A stretch of 64,000 nt of DNA. Origin: Plectrocnemia conspersa (taxonomy: Eukaryota > Arthropoda > Insecta > Trichoptera > Polycentropodidae). A program made the translations under genes and the position numbers. The first letter of the stretch is position 1. The number at the start of each line of letters is the position of its first letter. The stretch lies in contig VTFK01000308.1 of NCBI GenBank assembly GCA_009617715.1, forward strand, positions 496,001 through 560,000. The letters run 5' to 3'. The notes below the pieces were generated by a model. The model did no database searches. It worked only from the letters and a program-made list of their open reading frames with translations, and was not told where the DNA came from. This document shows, piece by piece, positions 26,001 to 36,519 of the stretch.

Positions 26001-29000
26001 TAATAATATTTAGCATACTATTGTTAATGCGTAATTTATTTATTGAGCGCGAATCTTCAATCTGGTTATAAACCTGACACACACGCGTACTGTACAAATC
26101 ATCTTAAAGTCGTGATCAGTTGTGTTATGTATGGGTATGAAAATGCTTAACAGAAACTCGGGACAGACACGTCTAATTAACTGTGAGTCACCCAACTGTC
26201 GCGATAATCCAGAATTTGAATATAAGACTACCACTTCGCTTTCGACTTGGGATATAAAAGAGTTCAGAGTTACGCCTTTATGGCCCACATCATAGCTGTA
26301 GGCCATAACATAACAATTCGGGTGCGATTTTTTGCTCTAAATTTTTTGAATGCTTTGTCAGTTTTAATATGATTTTATTTACTAAATGTATGTTTATTAT
26401 TAAAATCTCAGAATATTTACATGTAATATTTAATTTACATTTTATTTTTAGGCTGCTATTGGTTGGGATTTAAATGGTAAAGATTACAGATGGCTATGTG
26501 GAGGATCGCTGATAAGTGAAGATTATATATTGACAGCAGCCCATTGTTCATTCTATTCTGGAACACAAGTTGCGAGGTAATGTAACATCTTTATTAACTG
26601 ATCTATGCCTACGGACGAATATAATATGCGTGCCTATCCAGGTCGTCATTTCAGCTTTTTCCATGAGAGTTTGCCAGTCAGTGTTCGTTTTTAAATATTT
26701 CGATTTCATTAAGATTCATAGTATTTTATTAAATGACATATTTTTCTGGCTAAATTCAAGGAAGAAGAGGGGGGGGGTAAATGTAGCCCTTCTCAGAAGT
26801 AAAAATTCCGTTTATTTTCTCCTGAAGTAATTTGGACTTGATTTAATTAATTAGTTTTAGAACTTTCATTAGGTTAAGTTAGGTTTGGTTAATTCGTGTA
26901 GGTTAGGCTTGGGTTTGAACAGCAAATTTCACAGCTGTTAAATTGTGTTTCATAGACATTGTAGAGCAGCATATAATTTCACTAGTGTCTATCAGTTAAA
27001 TTATATTTTTGATAATATAAATATAGATCTACTGGTAAAAAATGTATTTGGACATCACTAGTGAAAGCATATTGATTAAAATAGAGCTACTGAATCACAT
27101 CTACATAGATATTGTTAACAAATGTACGTAGCTGTTTCATCAAACTATCAAAAAGAGCCGCGGACTTGATTATGCGTCATTAACGTCAATGACAATTTGT
27201 AGGTGGTAGATCGACAATTGACTATCTTACAATAGTTCGTAGTGCCCTCAAATATGTCTCCATTGTGTGAAATCCTGGTGAAGCGAAGTATTGTTGTTGG
27301 AAAAGATTCATAGAATTTTTTTTCGATGTCTCTAGAAGAAAGAGAGCACGGGTCGTATCCATATATTTATCCAATGTTCGAACTTTTCAATAGAGTGGGT
27401 GCTTTTCAAATAGGGCAGGTTATTTGTTATTTCTTCTCTAACCGTCCGGCCAATGCGATACTTTGGAGCAGAAACAGAACCTTTCCGTTACGATCTTAAT
27501 TTGAACGGCTGGAGATTAGGCAATGACGTATCTGGACACTTATGTTTTTGACCAGCACGATAGATCAGTAGTACGGTGACTAATATGACCCGAAAGACCT
27601 GAGTTCGAATCTAATCTTTGTGTTTTTATAATGTTCTGTCATATTTTGGAGATCAGAATTAGTGATTTTTATATAATTTTAATTCTGATAAATGAGTTAG
27701 GTCGTATGTATTAAAAATTAAAAATCTTTAATAAGCTACTTCAGCCCACTTTTCCCACACAGGAATTTATTATTTTTATAAAAATGATCTTGATAATATT
27801 GCTTTTTTTTAATTTGATTGAACTTTGATATATGTATAATATATACTTCATAACTGATTTTATTCTAAATCAATGCCATTGATGAATCCCAAAATTATAC
27901 AATTATATACGTATAATAACTGCAACGCAAAAATCAGACAATTGACGAATCCAATTCGTTACAAAAGATATTTTTATTTTTATTTATTCAATTGTGTTGT
28001 TTCAGTCGAGTACCAAAAGTTGTACGTTTAGGAGAGCACAACATAAATTGTACAGATGATGGAGCAACTCCATACGATGTGTTAATAGCAAATATGACTT
28101 TGCATCCAATGTATAACTCTAAAAGAAAATACTACGACATTGCTTTGTTTCAATTGCAAGAATCCGTCCTTACCAAATTTAGCGATTTTATAAGGCCCGC
28201 TTGTTTGTGGACCAAACAAGATTTAGAAGACGAAGCCGGCACAGTCATTGGTTGGGGTACAACTTCTTACAGTGAGTATTATATATATTTATTTCTCAAT
28301 ATTGATATTGTCCTCCTATAAGTAGTCCATTTCAGATATATTACACTTATACAAAGGTTACTTTCAATTCGCAAAGTATTTGTGGAGTGCTCTATTTGGT
28401 GTAGTGATGTAGTCTACAGTGGCTGCAAAAATCACATATTCGTAGTGTAGTATGAGTATAGCTCAAGAGTTATTTGTTTACAATTCTGATTCCCTCTCAA
28501 AAAGTAATACTTGACGAAATTCTATAAATTGCTCATATTTATAAAATTAATATTATGCAGCGGATAACTTTCTTAATGATAATTTATATACATACTATAT
28601 CTAAAAGCAATACGAATAATGTTTAATTTTAAGTAAAAATAAAGAAATTACTGAGTGAGATAAAATGCGTCGTCAAACACAAACTATGCATCCAATATAT
28701 GTAGTTATAAATTGACATGCACATCACAGATAGTGGTACATTATGAGAAATTTCACCATTATATATTCCGTGTTACTTTGATGATATTTTAAATCTAAAT
28801 ATAATATCTATGTTATTTTTCCAGAGGGCGATCCTTCTAATATATTGCAGGTTGTGAAATTATCTTTGGTAGAATCAGAGAAATGCTCTTTACTTTTTAC
28901 TCAAAACCGAAAACTGAGAAGCGGTATACTTAAGGAGCAAATATGTGCTGGAAATTTAACAGGAGGACACGACGCTTGTCAGGTAAAAAACTTAAGAATT

Positions 29001-29226
29001 TTTATAATACTTACTTATTTCCTTCTAAATTTGAGTTAAAATATTTTAGGGAGATTCTGGAGGTCCGCTACAAGTTTATTCGAAAGAGAATAGATGCATC
29101 CATTATTTAGTCGGAATCACTTCTTTTGGTAACGGATGTGCCTTTGAAAATACACTAGGAGTGTACACAAGAGTGAGTTCTTACATTAAATGGATTGAAG
29201 ACATCGTTTGGCCTAATCAGTCTTGA
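23070..29226 (+). CDS. Clip-domain trypsin-like serine protease 1 (CLIP-C type)
   Basis: Eight coding exons: 23070-23151, 23282-23404, 24379-24555, 24633-24793, 26452-26576, 28006-28271, 28825-28982, 29050-29226; 422 aa, every junction GT-AG and in phase. Residues 1-27 form a signal peptide. The clip domain has cysteines at 32, 42, 48, 65, 75 and 76. A Thr/Pro/Lys-rich linker of about 50 residues follows, then the protease domain after TEL166|VVGG. The triad is His212 (TAAHC), Asp266 (YYDIAL) and Ser367 (GDSGGP). Asp361, at the chymotrypsin-189 position, predicts Arg/Lys specificity. Cleavage after Leu and a single clip domain are CLIP-C traits, as in snake, HP21 and Hayan, which act in haemolymph immune or patterning cascades. 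An NCT sequon near residue 236 adds an extra Cys. Exon 6 (266 nt) corresponds to two exons in the paralogues. First gene of a four-gene array; the substrate is not predictable. Confidence 0.93.
23970..24063 (+). repeat. ACCGGTATTAC-rich transposon remnant in gene 1 intron 2
   Basis: Within 95 bp: tagggatttcaataccggtt, tactggtattacccgtatta, tattaccggtattac and taccagtagtacc. Repeated palindromic ACCGGT/GGTATTAC words near a tagggat end resemble the subterminal repeats of hAT-type elements. No open frame remains. Confidence 0.4.
24196..24312 (+). mobile_element. hAT-type MITE (117 bp) with 8-bp target duplication, copy 1
   Basis: The ends caggcgcgtacggtgaga and tctcaccgtgcgcgccag form terminal inverted repeats with only two mismatches over 18 bp. 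The element is flanked on both sides by atatttac (24188-24195 and 24313-24320), an 8-bp target duplication as made by hAT transposases. The interior is GC-rich (tctcactcactctcgtcac, cgagcgagcgaaaggg). It sits in intron 2 of gene 1, 66 bp before exon 3. A related copy lies at 44727-44826. Confidence 0.8.
25365..25660 (+). pseudogene. LINE fragment in gene 1 intron 4
   Basis: The plus strand reads [20 protein letters not shown] (compare the LINE consensus QHGF.P.RS...N) and, about 150 bp on, [18 protein letters not shown], the decayed PQGSNLG box. Frames are broken. Same family as the fragments at 4640, 43630 and 55740. Confidence 0.65.
26690..27085 (+). repeat. Dispersed repeat family A, copy 3 (gene 1 intron 5)
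   Basis: Right-end block first (cattaagattcatagtattt, tatttttctggctaaattca), then cttctcagaagtaaaaattc, then ggcttgggtttgaacagcaa, gagcagcatataatttcact and ctactggtaaaaaatgtatt. Compared with copy 1, the order of blocks suggests two adjacent partial insertions. Confidence 0.5.
27110..27450 (+). pseudogene. LINE 3'-half fragment (gene 1 intron 5)
   Basis: Readable plus-strand pieces are [13 protein letters not shown] and [14 protein letters not shown] in shifted frames. The (A/V)LKY.SIVWNP block recurs in the fragment at 43850 (SVLEYDSIVWN) and is the region downstream of the reverse transcriptase palm in this LINE family. Inactive. Confidence 0.55.
27553..27775 (+). repeat. tRNA-derived SINE
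   Basis: A box A-like tagatcagtagtacgg (27561-27576) and a box B-like gagttcgaatc (27601-27611) are about 40 bp apart. Between them taatatgacccgaaagacct mimics a tRNA anticodon arm. This is the internal RNA polymerase III promoter layout of a tRNA-derived SINE. The tail (aattctgataaatgagttag, gtcgtatgtatt) recurs near 900-960. It has no acceptor-stem pairing good enough for a functional tRNA. Lies in intron 5 of gene 1. Confidence 0.55.
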
Positions 29227-29249
29227 AAATGTTTCCTGTATATTTATTT

Positions 29250-29280
29250 TTGTAATAAATATATTTAAAAAAATGTTTAT
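29250..29280 (+). terminator. Polyadenylation signal of gene 1
   Basis: gtaataaatatatttaaa, containing AATAAA about 27 bp after the stop codon, is the first suitable signal. The resulting 3'UTR would be very short, as for genes 2 and 3. Confidence 0.5.
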
Positions 29281-29329
29281 ATGTTTTACAAACGCTATGT
29301 TCGTGCGTATATACTAAAATAGGGGAGGT

Positions 29330-29665
29330 ACTTTCCTACTCCCGAGTCTCATTTTGTGGGTGGAAACAAACCAATGGTGCTAAGATGTCCGCAATTGCCG
29401 ACTCGGTTATGGGTGTCGCCATCCGGCTCTTTAATACGCTGGAATTGCACATTTATCTGTTTAATGTCAGTTACGAGGAGCTGGCCCGGTTCGTATCATA
29501 TCATTTTAATATTCTTTGTTTGCTTCTCTCTATGTATTATTTTAATTATATTTTTTTTGTGTATTAAAATAATACAATGTATTGATTGCGACCATCGTGA
29601 CGCATTGGGGTAACCAGTTAGGTTACGATGGTGTTAATTTAATTTAAATAAATAAATAAATAAAT
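29330..29665 (+). pseudogene. LINE 3' end with tail and (AAAT)n
   Basis: A decayed C-terminal frame (SVMGVAIRLFNTLELHIYLF) is followed by gaccatcgtgacgcattggg, ggttacgatggtgttaattt and aataaataaataaataaa. The same tail order (CATTGGG-AAA..., GRTGGTYAGATTTRTAATAA) follows the LINE fragment at 43230-43380 and recurs at 44872-44945, marking it as the 3' end of a retrotransposon. Confidence 0.6.
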
Positions 29666-29880
29666 TAGGTCAAGTTGGGTTCAAACAGCAAATGGACGTT
29701 ATGCAACTGTCAATTTATTTTCATAGACATTATAGAACAGCATGTAATTATAATATGCTATATGCTACAGTGAATGTGTATTCTGTAGAAATATAATTTC
29801 ACTAGGCCAGTGGAAATTTATCAAACTATTGATTTATAATTTCAATGGTCAATATCAGTGAAACTGTATTATTACCTGTA
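29665..29880 (+). repeat. Dispersed repeat family A, copy 4
   Basis: taggtcaagttgggttcaaa, cagcaaatggacgttatgca, catagacattatagaacagc and the right part gaaatataatttcactagg. It directly abuts the LINE tail on its left. Confidence 0.55.
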
Positions 29881-30199
29881 CGTTCGAAACATTACGATTG
29901 TATAATCAATAGTATTTCTTTAATGTGGTTGGTTAAAAAAACACCTTTCATAATATAAATATTCTTAAAGGGTATGAATTCCTTAAATTAAGATATTTTA
30001 TTATTAATTGGTATCTTGTAGGTTAAAATCCATGTTTTATTTTATTTATTCGTGCATAAAATATCAGTTGTTTTTAGTGTCTCATCTTAAAAATAGCCGA
30101 ATAAATAATTAATATATTCCAAAAAAAATATAATCAGACTATTAATGAGTTTCTATTTTTACAATTCTGCTTCAAATAAAAATCTATGCTATTCGTCGC

Positions 30200-30560
30200 T
30201 TTGATGAATATGTCGCTCATTCTGGATTATTACGGGGATCCAATGTTGGTCCTCTGCCCTTTCTTCTCTTCGTGCATTAATAAAGAAGTCGGAATATACA
30301 CATATTATATGCTGATGATCTGAAAATGTTTCAGAGTATTCGCACCAATTCAATTCAGATTCGCTCCCATTTTTAGAGTCGCTGTGAAAATGGTCGATCG
30401 ATAACCGACTACCTTTAAGCATCACTGTCACGTTCTTGTATTTTTCAGATGAAGGTGATTTAAGCTGAAATTTTCCCGTCACAGAAAAAGGAATAACGTT
30501 CGAGAAGGAACGGAGATTTAGTAAGCAAAGTTTGCGATAAGGCATTAAGGATGCTCGACT
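30200..30560 (+). pseudogene. LINE reverse transcriptase fragment
   Basis: Frame-shifting plus-strand reading: the decayed PQGSNLGPL block around 30225-30265 (tacggggatccaatgttggt), then the YADDLKMFQ-equivalent at 30300-30335 (ttatatgctgatgatctgaa), then W-SIDNRLPL near 30390. The 118-codon frame on the opposite strand is a shadow of this. Same family as the minus-strand copy at 48820-49270. Confidence 0.7.
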
Positions 30561-30654
30561 TCGTTATGCGGTGCGCGTGTAACTTCAATAATTTATTGAC
30601 GATTCACATCAAGTACGATATGCTTGTTTGTTGCATTTTCGAATTTAGATTTTT

Positions 30655-30935
30655 CAGGATTTTAACCCTTTGGGGTGTGACTTCGCTGCCTGTAAGACGG
30701 AGGTAGAAACTAGTAAGAATTTATTCGTTAAAGTTACATATATTGAGTTACTATTTATAGGCGAGATGGTTTCTCCGAACAGTGGTAGAGAAGCTGGCGG
30801 TTGGATAATGTCAGTAGAAGATTGGTGTAGCAGCGACAGTATAGCGGAGGTTGATCCTTCTCTGCTGCGGTGTTCGTATGGTGGAGTCCCCCTCAAGTTG
30901 TGAGCGTCCATGACGGTATGTTGTCCGCGGGCGGC
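30655..30935 (+). repeat. Unidentified dispersed repeat, copy 1
   Basis: Encodes a readable frame with VSPNSGREAGG and AEVDPSLLR. A second copy with FSPSGGGETGAG and AEVDPSLLR lies in inverted orientation at 36222-36510. It is the residual coding part of some mobile element; I do not recognise the family. Confidence 0.6.
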
Positions 30936-31565
30936 CTAACTTTGCTAGTGTCTTCGAGTGTATGCCTGGTCCTCATTGGAGACCAGTCTTATTTATTCAG
31001 GGCTCAGAGTAGCATTCACTTCTTAGAATAACAAAATATGTTTTAGGCTTTAGAAAGTGATATTTTCTTGGTGAAAATCTCCGAGGTCGAATTGTGCAAC
31101 GGGAATGTTGTGAGCTTATGGTGCTTTTTGTCTTCCGGTTATATATTGTTTTCCATGACCGTTTCGTAGCAAAGGAATATTTATTCAATGTACCATAGAA
31201 TCCTTGCGTGCTATTTATAGAAAATCCTTTTTTCCTAAGGCTTTATATGGTCCCATCCTTTACACTAATGTCTAGTTTATCCTTATTGATTTATGATAAA
31301 TTTTGGTCACAGTCATTAACGCGAGTTTCAAGAATGAGATCCCCCACAGCTTCATTGTATAGAGCCCCAGAGAAAATTTTGTTCTAAAACACTGTCCTTA
31401 ATACACATTTGTAAGACCTGAAATATTATTAAGAGCTTTCGTTGTATTAAGAGATGATGGAGTTATTTTTATAGCTATCTCTCCGAAAAACATCTAATGC
31501 TTAATGTTTACCAATCGGTTTGGATTCTTTCTCCACTTTAAATTTAATTTCTTCAACGCTTGTTT

Positions 31566-31896
31566 ACTACACCAGGGGTCCTGAAAACCTTAAAAAATGT
31601 TCAAAAAAGTATGATTATTTAAAAACATTATTGCTTTAATTTTTTTTGAATAAATCAAGTTAGGGTTGCACCTACTACTATTCCATAATAAATAGCTTAA
31701 TTTCTTTGTTATAGAATTATTTGAAGTACTTTTTCAGCACACAGACTAATAAACTCATTTTGAGAATGCCACGACATATAATTTGCTTATTCTTTTATTA
31801 TTTTATCTTCAACTAGTTATTTTTTTAATTTTAGCGAGATGTTTAAGTCATACTTTCTTGAACATTTTTTATGTTTTCGGGACCCCTGGTGTAGTA
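31566..31896. mobile_element. MITE-like element with about 23-bp terminal inverted repeats
   Basis: The left end tactacaccaggggtcctga and the right end gttttcgggacccctggtgt (then agtac) are inverted repeats with one mismatch over about 23 bp. The CAGGGGTC core resembles hAT ends. The interior of about 285 bp is AT-rich and non-coding. No clear 8-bp target duplication is seen outside the long repeats. Confidence 0.6.
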
Positions 31897-31899
31897 CAC

Positions 31900-34800
31900 A
31901 TGCGTCGAAGAGTCGGAAAAGAATATCTAACTGATTACGTAGTACCCAAAGGCAAATATTATGGCGGAAGCGTTGTGTTTCATTTCTAAAAATATTATCA
32001 TATCACTTTTCAATTCCCATTTCTGACGAACACTTTGCTCAAATTTAACAAACAAATTTGGCTGTGGTAAAAGAGGTGAATATTCGTAATTGAGATCGTG
32101 AAGAAAACTAATAAATTGTCTACGATTCAGACATCTTTAACAATACTAATTTAACGTGTCAACCTGTAGCACGTTTTTGCGCAATGCTTGTTGATGTAAA
32201 ATACAACGAATTGTAGTTAGTTCCTTATCACTGTATATCTCACTTGTCCTTTATTTTCCATCAGTAGTCACTCGTGAGAATTTCCATGGTAATTTATATT
32301 TGATTAGTCAATTATTTACTTGTTAAAATATAGCATTTCCAGTTGTCTGGTCGTTCATAGACATCGATAAAAGTTCTTCGATTATGTCGAAATCAGGGGC
32401 ACATGTTCTTATACAAATTATTAGTTAATCTGTTTCATTTTGATCAATGCTTAAATACTATGCTAACGATTGTAATATTGATAACAGTTGCTTACTCACA
32501 TCATTATCAATACATTAAATTCTACTTGTTATTTTCTGTCGAGATAAACTTGTATTTTGTGATTGGTTTTCAATACTTGGACATACAATATCAGCGCATG
32601 CATTCCTTAACAAAGTCACCATCAAAAATTGGTTTATTTTTCTTTACAATTATATGGAAAATTGCATAACTTGCTTTTGTTCCATCTGGGTCATCTGTAA
32701 ATGTATTTTGTCATGAAAATAAATGTGACTGTTGTTTTTGATCGGGCTTTCGAAGTTAATTCTGAATTATGTCCATTATGTTTGGAATCGAAATGTCTTT
32801 TAATATTTTAATCTTTTAACTCCAAAATACTATCGTAGCAGATAATACAAATGGCCTTATAGGTTAAATAAGTTAAACAAGTATTTTGTTTTCCATTCTT
32901 CGTTAAAAACACGGTTCTCCAGATTGACTTTTATTCTTATACATTTTAGGTGTATTATTTATTAAATTTTTATAAATTTATTATAATGTATTCTTTTATT
33001 ATGACACACAACACATCAATTTAAGAAAAATGTACAAAAATCAATTATTTATCGACAATTATTAAGATTAAGATCATATATAACCTCCAAGCCGCCAGAA
33101 TTCTTCTTTTACAGAAGTAAATTTAGATAAAGCTTTGACCATTAATGGAATGCATGCGAAATTATTTTTCAAACCAGTTGATATACTGTGATCTTTAAAA
33201 TTATACTTCATATCGTGAGAAAAACAACTAAGTTGGAGGTCATAAAATTCTGTAACGTAGTAAAAAAAATTTGCTACCATTCGCATGCATTTTCTTCTCA
33301 ATATTATGTTGATTATTTTTCTTTTATAATTATTATCAAAAAAAATCAAAACGTGCTTTACGCATCCACGTATGAGTATGCTAGTTTTACATTTTTGTCA
33401 TAATCGTGCTTTTAATCTTCAAAATTTTTTTTATTTTTTGACGTAATTCATACATACATATATTGTGATGCACCTCTCCTAATTCTAAAAGAGTATATAC
33501 ATATTTTCATTCTTCAAAATAAAAAATTTGGGCAGGAAAATAATTAATGACTGAAAGTCAACAATTTTGCCTCAGTAACTATATTCTACTGATCCATTTT
33601 ATTCAATTTATATAAAACCTGAAAGTCTACATATATTGATTTCATTTTCGGTTTCGACCTATTTACAATCAAGAACTGACTTATATTTTTTCTTTAAATT
33701 GTTCTATATCTTTAATAAAGTTCTTAATATTATATTTTTATAAATCCAGTGCTGCTTTACAGGATTCAATAACGAGATTGTTTGTTAATATTTTCAACCA
33801 AATATATATACATATATAAGAATACAATTAAATTTGCCAATCATTTTTCAAAAGCAAGAATCTGTGTCTATGCATTAATGGGAAGTCTTTATAAATCGAT
33901 TTCATTCAAATCAGATCGCAAATACTTCAAAATTAGAGCGACTGGTTTTACTGCTTTTAGCATTACTGATCATATTATTTTTGAAATGTTATGCAAGGAA
34001 TAGAGTGCTAAATCTTTTTGGACTTCCTTAGTAATTTCTTGATTAGAAAAAATATCAAAGCATATAAAATGTTATTTAATTGAAAATTTCAATTTGCTGA
34101 ACTTGGCGTAAAGAATAATTAATGTTGATTGTTTCTTATGAGATAAATCTGAATTGATAAACTTATCGATGACGGTCTATTCATACAGTTTATGAAAAAT
34201 TATGTGAACCAACATTTTTGTTGTGAAGTACATCGCTAGATCACGAGCGACCGTAGGTACATAGCTTTTACTTCAATCATGAGAAAATAACTAGTTTTTC
34301 GCGTTAAAAGTGGCATAAACCAACGCCATTAATCTTTATGACACAATAAAAAAGATAAGTTAAATTTATCACAACGACTATTCAGAACCTTGAAAAATAT
34401 AATACATTGAATGAGAAATGGCAGATTGCTAGGTTGCTGAATCTTCAACCTGTTCGAAAAACTGGTTCTGTTTTAATGATCACGCAACACAAACATGTTC
34501 CAGCAAGAAAACAGACGAATAAAAACAAATAAATTATACTTAAGTCTTAAAGATTGGCCGTTTCGGAGCAACGAAACCTTTCAGTGGAAAACCAGTGTAT
34601 AAAAATGAATACAGTGCGCCCATATCTACACTTCCATTTGGAATTCGCTTCCGTCGGTACCAGAATTCATAATCAAGTATAATACTTCCACATTAAATTC
34701 CTGATTTGGGACGCATTATTGATTTCGATTAGTAAATCTACACTATTTCGATTTTTATTTTTAAAGACACATTTTTTAACTGTTTTTCAAACGACATTAA

Positions 34801-35150
34801 AGCCTAGTTTTTAACATTATTGCAGTACTGATAAAATCAATTGTTGCATAACCTTCTTTTTGTTGTAAATTTAATTGGTTACATTTCTGTGGTGCTACAG
34901 AGAAAACTAAAATCTAGCATCCACTTTTCTAAATCGAGTAAATGATTTATTTTTTCTTTTATCATTAAATATGTTTTTACTTTTTAGAAGCCATATTACA
35001 TATGTGTGTAACAAGAGTTCTTATTTGTTTAGATTTACATTCTTTCAGTCATTTTTGCAAGGGATATCTACAAAATAAATTGACAATTTTAAATGTTTCA
35101 TCAATCACAGTGGTATGTCTGTCATATATTTAAACACCATATGTGTAAAA
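31900..35150. other. Intergenic between protease genes 1 and 2, no gene recognised
   Basis: AT-rich. Short frames at 32403-32669, 33074-33403 and 33782-34003 show neither domains nor homology that I recognise. Confidence 0.4.
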
Positions 35151-35154
35151 TGCG

Positions 35155-35660
35155 CAGCTGTATATTAGGTAATCTCAAAACAAATGGCTTTTTTTAATGA
35201 AACCAAAAAAAATCACTTTTAAATGTTAATTTTTATTTTAATGATTTAAAATATTTCTTCAAGTTCTTTCACTTTTTGGTCAAATTTTCATTTCATTAAC
35301 ATAACATGTTGGAGGCTTTGTTTCAAAATATTCCAATGGTCCCCTTTTCAAATTGTCTGCATTTTAAAATTATTGTATATCTAGGAAGTATTGCGTGTAT
35401 CGAAATAAATGCTAGTTAGAAGGCGCAAGGTCTGGAGAATAAGGTGGATGAGATGAAACCTTTCAATCAAGTTCTTTGGTATCATTTCTTGGCCAGTTTA
35501 TGGATAGTTTGAGTATTTTATGAATTTGCTTCCATTTCTGCAGCCAGTACATTATTTTCTATCTTTGCTGGTCTCTCAAATTCAGGACTATTATTGGTAT
35601 CGAATTTTTTAACCATATTTATAATTTATGAATATCTAATGAATCACTTATCTCTATACA
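35155..35660 (-). pseudogene. mariner transposase remnant
   Basis: The minus strand around 35455-35425 reads HPPYSPDLAPSN, the mariner catalytic motif, followed after a stop by HLFRYTQYFLD. A candidate terminal repeat (ttaggtaatctcaaaacaaa) begins at 35166. Stops and shifts throughout. Confidence 0.75.
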
Positions 35661-36221
35661 AGTAATTGATTTTTTTTAAAGAGTTTTATATAACATGCAT
35701 AAATTGTAAAAATTGTTCACTTGGTAAAAATTCTGTAATTATAAATTTTGGGGACCAGATGTGTACCAACACAGATTTAACACGTACTTTAGTATCAACG
35801 GCAAAGCACGTAAATTAAAACAATTTTTAATTTTAGGATTACCTGATATATCGCTGAAATCAATTAATATAATATTGTGGCGTCTACCATTGAAAGGATC
35901 TTTGTCTCAAAACTAGCGCTAATTTACTTTGATCAAAATGATCATCCATCAATAAGGAAACTTAAAGGATTTTGTTACGACCAGATAAATAACACGAGTT
36001 TTGTTTTTACTGTAAATATTCTCCGTCATTGAGAGAATATTTCTTTGTTGTGAAATGGTTACGGATATAATAAATCACCGAATCTCAAGATTTGCAATGC
36101 AATACGACATTGGACAATGCCCATCAAGCGAACGTCGCTTTCTATAGGCGTATACCTATTTCGATGTTCTAAAAAGCGATTGCAGCGATTGGCTGGATTA
36201 TTGCTGTATAATTGTGACTGA

Positions 36222-36515
36222 TCAGCAAACTTTGCAGCCCTGGATATTTACGTCTGGACTCCCATGAGGAGAAGGAGTTATCAGAAGCCACTCGAAGAGA
36301 CCAGAAAACGCCCGCTGCCCGCAGATGCTCCCGTCATGAAAGGAACTCCTCCATACCGAGCACCACCGTAACAGAGAGGGATCAACTTCCGCTGTACACT
36401 CGCTATCGCGCCACCTACTCTGAGGATCTCCCACGGCTATCATGCCTGCGCCAGTTTCTCCACCACCGCTCGGAGAAAACATATTGCCATTTATCGTCTG
36501 TTGCAATATATGTAA
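36222..36515 (-). repeat. Unidentified dispersed repeat, copy 2 (inverted)
   Basis: Minus-strand counterpart of the repeat at 30655-30935, sharing tctccgagcggtggtggag-like and ttgatccctctctgttacgg-like blocks. Together the two copies bracket about 5.3 kb in inverted orientation. Confidence 0.6.
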
Positions 36516-36519
36516 ATCT

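Noticed and set aside
27553..27625. Functional tRNA gene
   Set aside because: Box A and B are present, but the acceptor and D arms do not pair convincingly and a SINE-like tail follows.
30189..30545. 118-codon minus-strand open frame, the longest of the region
   Set aside because: It is antisense to a decayed LINE reverse transcriptase whose ADDLKMFQ-type motif is readable on the plus strand.
31783..31989. 68-codon frame ending in a basic, Tyr/Gly-rich segment
   Set aside because: It straddles the right end of the TIR element, so it mixes transposon and flank; no family recognised.
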